From positions 1-6,304 of the forward strand of contig JBHORA010000211.1 of the NCBI GenBank assembly GCA_042408535.1: a stretch of DNA of 6,304 nt, read 5' to 3'. Within the stretch, counting starts at the first letter, position 1. Each line of letters starts with the position of its first letter. Positions 5,326-6,304 of the stretch are shown here, piece by piece. This DNA is from BPIH01 sp042408535. GTDB taxonomy: Bacteria > Chloroflexota > Limnocylindria > Limnocylindrales > CSP1-4. Position numbers and translations under genes: made by a program. A model generated the notes under the pieces. The model was not told the origin of the DNA. It ran no database searches and was given only the letters and a program-made list of their open reading frames with translations.

Positions 5326-6304
5326 ATGCCCGAGCTGCCCGAGGTGGAGACGATCGCCCGCGAGCTCGCCCCCCTCGTCGTCGGGGCGACCATCGAGGAG
5401 ACCGTCGTCCTCACCCCGCGGACCCTCCGGTCGGGGGATCCCGACGCCTTCCGGCGGGCTGTCGTCGGGCGGCGGATCGAGGGTGTCGGCCGCCGGGCCA
5501 AGCTCCTCACCGTCGATCTCGACGACGGCGGGGTCCTCGCCATCCATCTGAAGATGACCGGCCAGCTCTTTGTCCTGCCGTCCGAGCCGCCACCCGACCG
5601 CCACATCCGGGTCGTCTTCCGCCTCGGCGACGGCCGGGCGATCGCCTTCCGGGACGTCCGGCGGTTCGGCCGGATCGGGCTCGCCCGGCGCGATCCGCTG
5701 ACCGGCGAGCTCGTCGGCGAGCTCGGCGGGATCCGGCAGCCGCCGGCCTTCGGTCCCGAGCCCCTCGATCCGGCCTTCACCGCGGCCGCCTTCCGGCGCC
5801 GGCTCCTCGCCCGACGGGCTCGGCTCAAGTCGCTCCTCACCGACCAGGCCTTCCTGGCCGGGGTCGGCAACATCTATGCCGACGAGGCCCTCTGGGCGGC
5901 TCGTCTCCACCCCCTCCGATCCGCAGCCTCCGTCGGGCCGGTCGCCGCGACGAGGCTCTACCGGGAGCTCCGCCGGATCCTCGTCGAGGCGATCGAGCGG
6001 CGGGGCTCCTCGGTCGACGACTACACCGCTCCGGAGGGGGACGGTTCGATGCAGGACCACCTCGTCGTCTATCAGCGGACCGGCCAGCCCTGTCCCCGCT
6101 GCGGGCGACCGATCCGACGGATCGTCCTCGGCGGCCGGGCCACCCACTTCTGCTCCTTCTGCCAGCGCCTCCCGGCAGCCGAGCGGGCCGGGGCTCGGTC
6201 GATCCTCCGAGGGATGGAGCCGCCGCTCCGACCCGTGGCGCCGGGGCTCCGCCGAGTGGAGGGCGGGCTCCGAGGGGCCGAGCCGGCGCCCGGGTCGGGC
6301 AGCC
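5326..6304 (+). CDS. mutM: Formamidopyrimidine-DNA glycosylase, 3' end beyond the window
   Basis: This bifunctional repair enzyme removes oxidised purines such as 8-oxoguanine and FapyG and cleaves the strand at the resulting abasic site. The start is certain because the N-terminal MPELPEVET provides catalytic Pro2 and Glu3 once Met is removed. Further family landmarks are K59 in RRAK, HLKMTGQL (74-81), the DNA-intercalating region DVRRFG (110-115), VGNIYADEALWAA with N182 (180-192), and a C-terminal zinc finger with C256, C259, C276 and C279 holding R271 in GRATHFC. Every residue expected for Fpg activity is present, and the N-terminus fits Fpg better than Nei. Fpg proteins usually end just after the second CxxC, near residue 270-290; here the frame stays open for at least 47 more Arg/Pro/Gly-rich residues to the window end with no stop. 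The gene starts 24 bases after polA with no clear ribosome site, suggesting co-transcription and a shared repair role. Partial at 3'. Confidence 0.96.
   Translation, partial: MPELPEVETIARELAPLVVGATIEETVVLTPRTLRSGDPDAFRRAVVGRRIEGVGRRAKLLTVDLDDGGVLAIHLKMTGQLFVLPSEPPPDRHIRVVFRLGDGRAIAFRDVRRFGRIGLARRDPLTGELVGELGGIRQPPAFGPEPLDPAFTAAAFRRRLLARRARLKSLLTDQAFLAGVGNIYADEALWAARLHPLRSAASVGPVAATRLYRELRRILVEAIERRGSSVDDYTAPEGDGSMQDHLVVYQRTGQPCPRCGRPIRRIVLGGRATHFCSFCQRLPAAERAGARSILRGMEPPLRPVAPGLRRVEGGLRGAEPAPGSGS

Noticed and set aside
2452..6147. Antisense open frame of about 1231 codons across polA and mutM
   Set aside because: It lies opposite two unmistakable genes, its translation is a biased Gly/Asp/Glu/Pro/Arg mix with no recognisable domain, and long antisense frames are expected when third codon positions are nearly all G or C.

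Overview
The window is about three-quarters G+C with a strong G/C bias at third codon positions, and all supported genes read left to right. It looks like ordinary chromosome from a high-GC bacterium. The polA-mutM order, the form of the sigma/anti-sigma pair and the proofreading-dead PolA fit a Chloroflexota-type organism (Limnocylindria-like is my best guess), but that placement is from memory of family features and not from a search. A high-GC actinobacterial relative is not excluded.

Layout: 1-104 has no assignable gene. A complete class II tRNA-Leu(CAA) lies at 105-191 with an encoded CCA end and a -10-like hexamer just upstream. Positions 192-434 form a 243-base noncoding stretch holding an exact 36-base direct repeat (269-304 and 343-378). 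A 9-base segment between the copies is the reverse complement of part of the repeat, so it can pair with either copy. A two-gene regulatory unit follows: an ECF-type RNA polymerase sigma factor (about 435-1256) and a membrane protein with a degenerate anti-sigma zinc motif (1263-2054). After a 106-base gap comes polA (2161-5301), DNA polymerase I with an intact 5' nuclease and polymerase but a dead 3'-5' exonuclease fold and a long disordered linker. Twenty-four bases later mutM/fpg begins (5326) and runs off the window end without a stop.

How the genes fit together: the sigma factor and membrane protein probably form a signal-responsive transcription switch at the membrane. PolA and MutM form a base-excision-repair pair: MutM removes oxidised purines and nicks the strand, and PolA fills the gap and removes the displaced flap. 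The most unusual non-textbook signal is the repeat with mutually exclusive hairpins upstream of the sigma gene. I do not see a convincing new multi-gene system.
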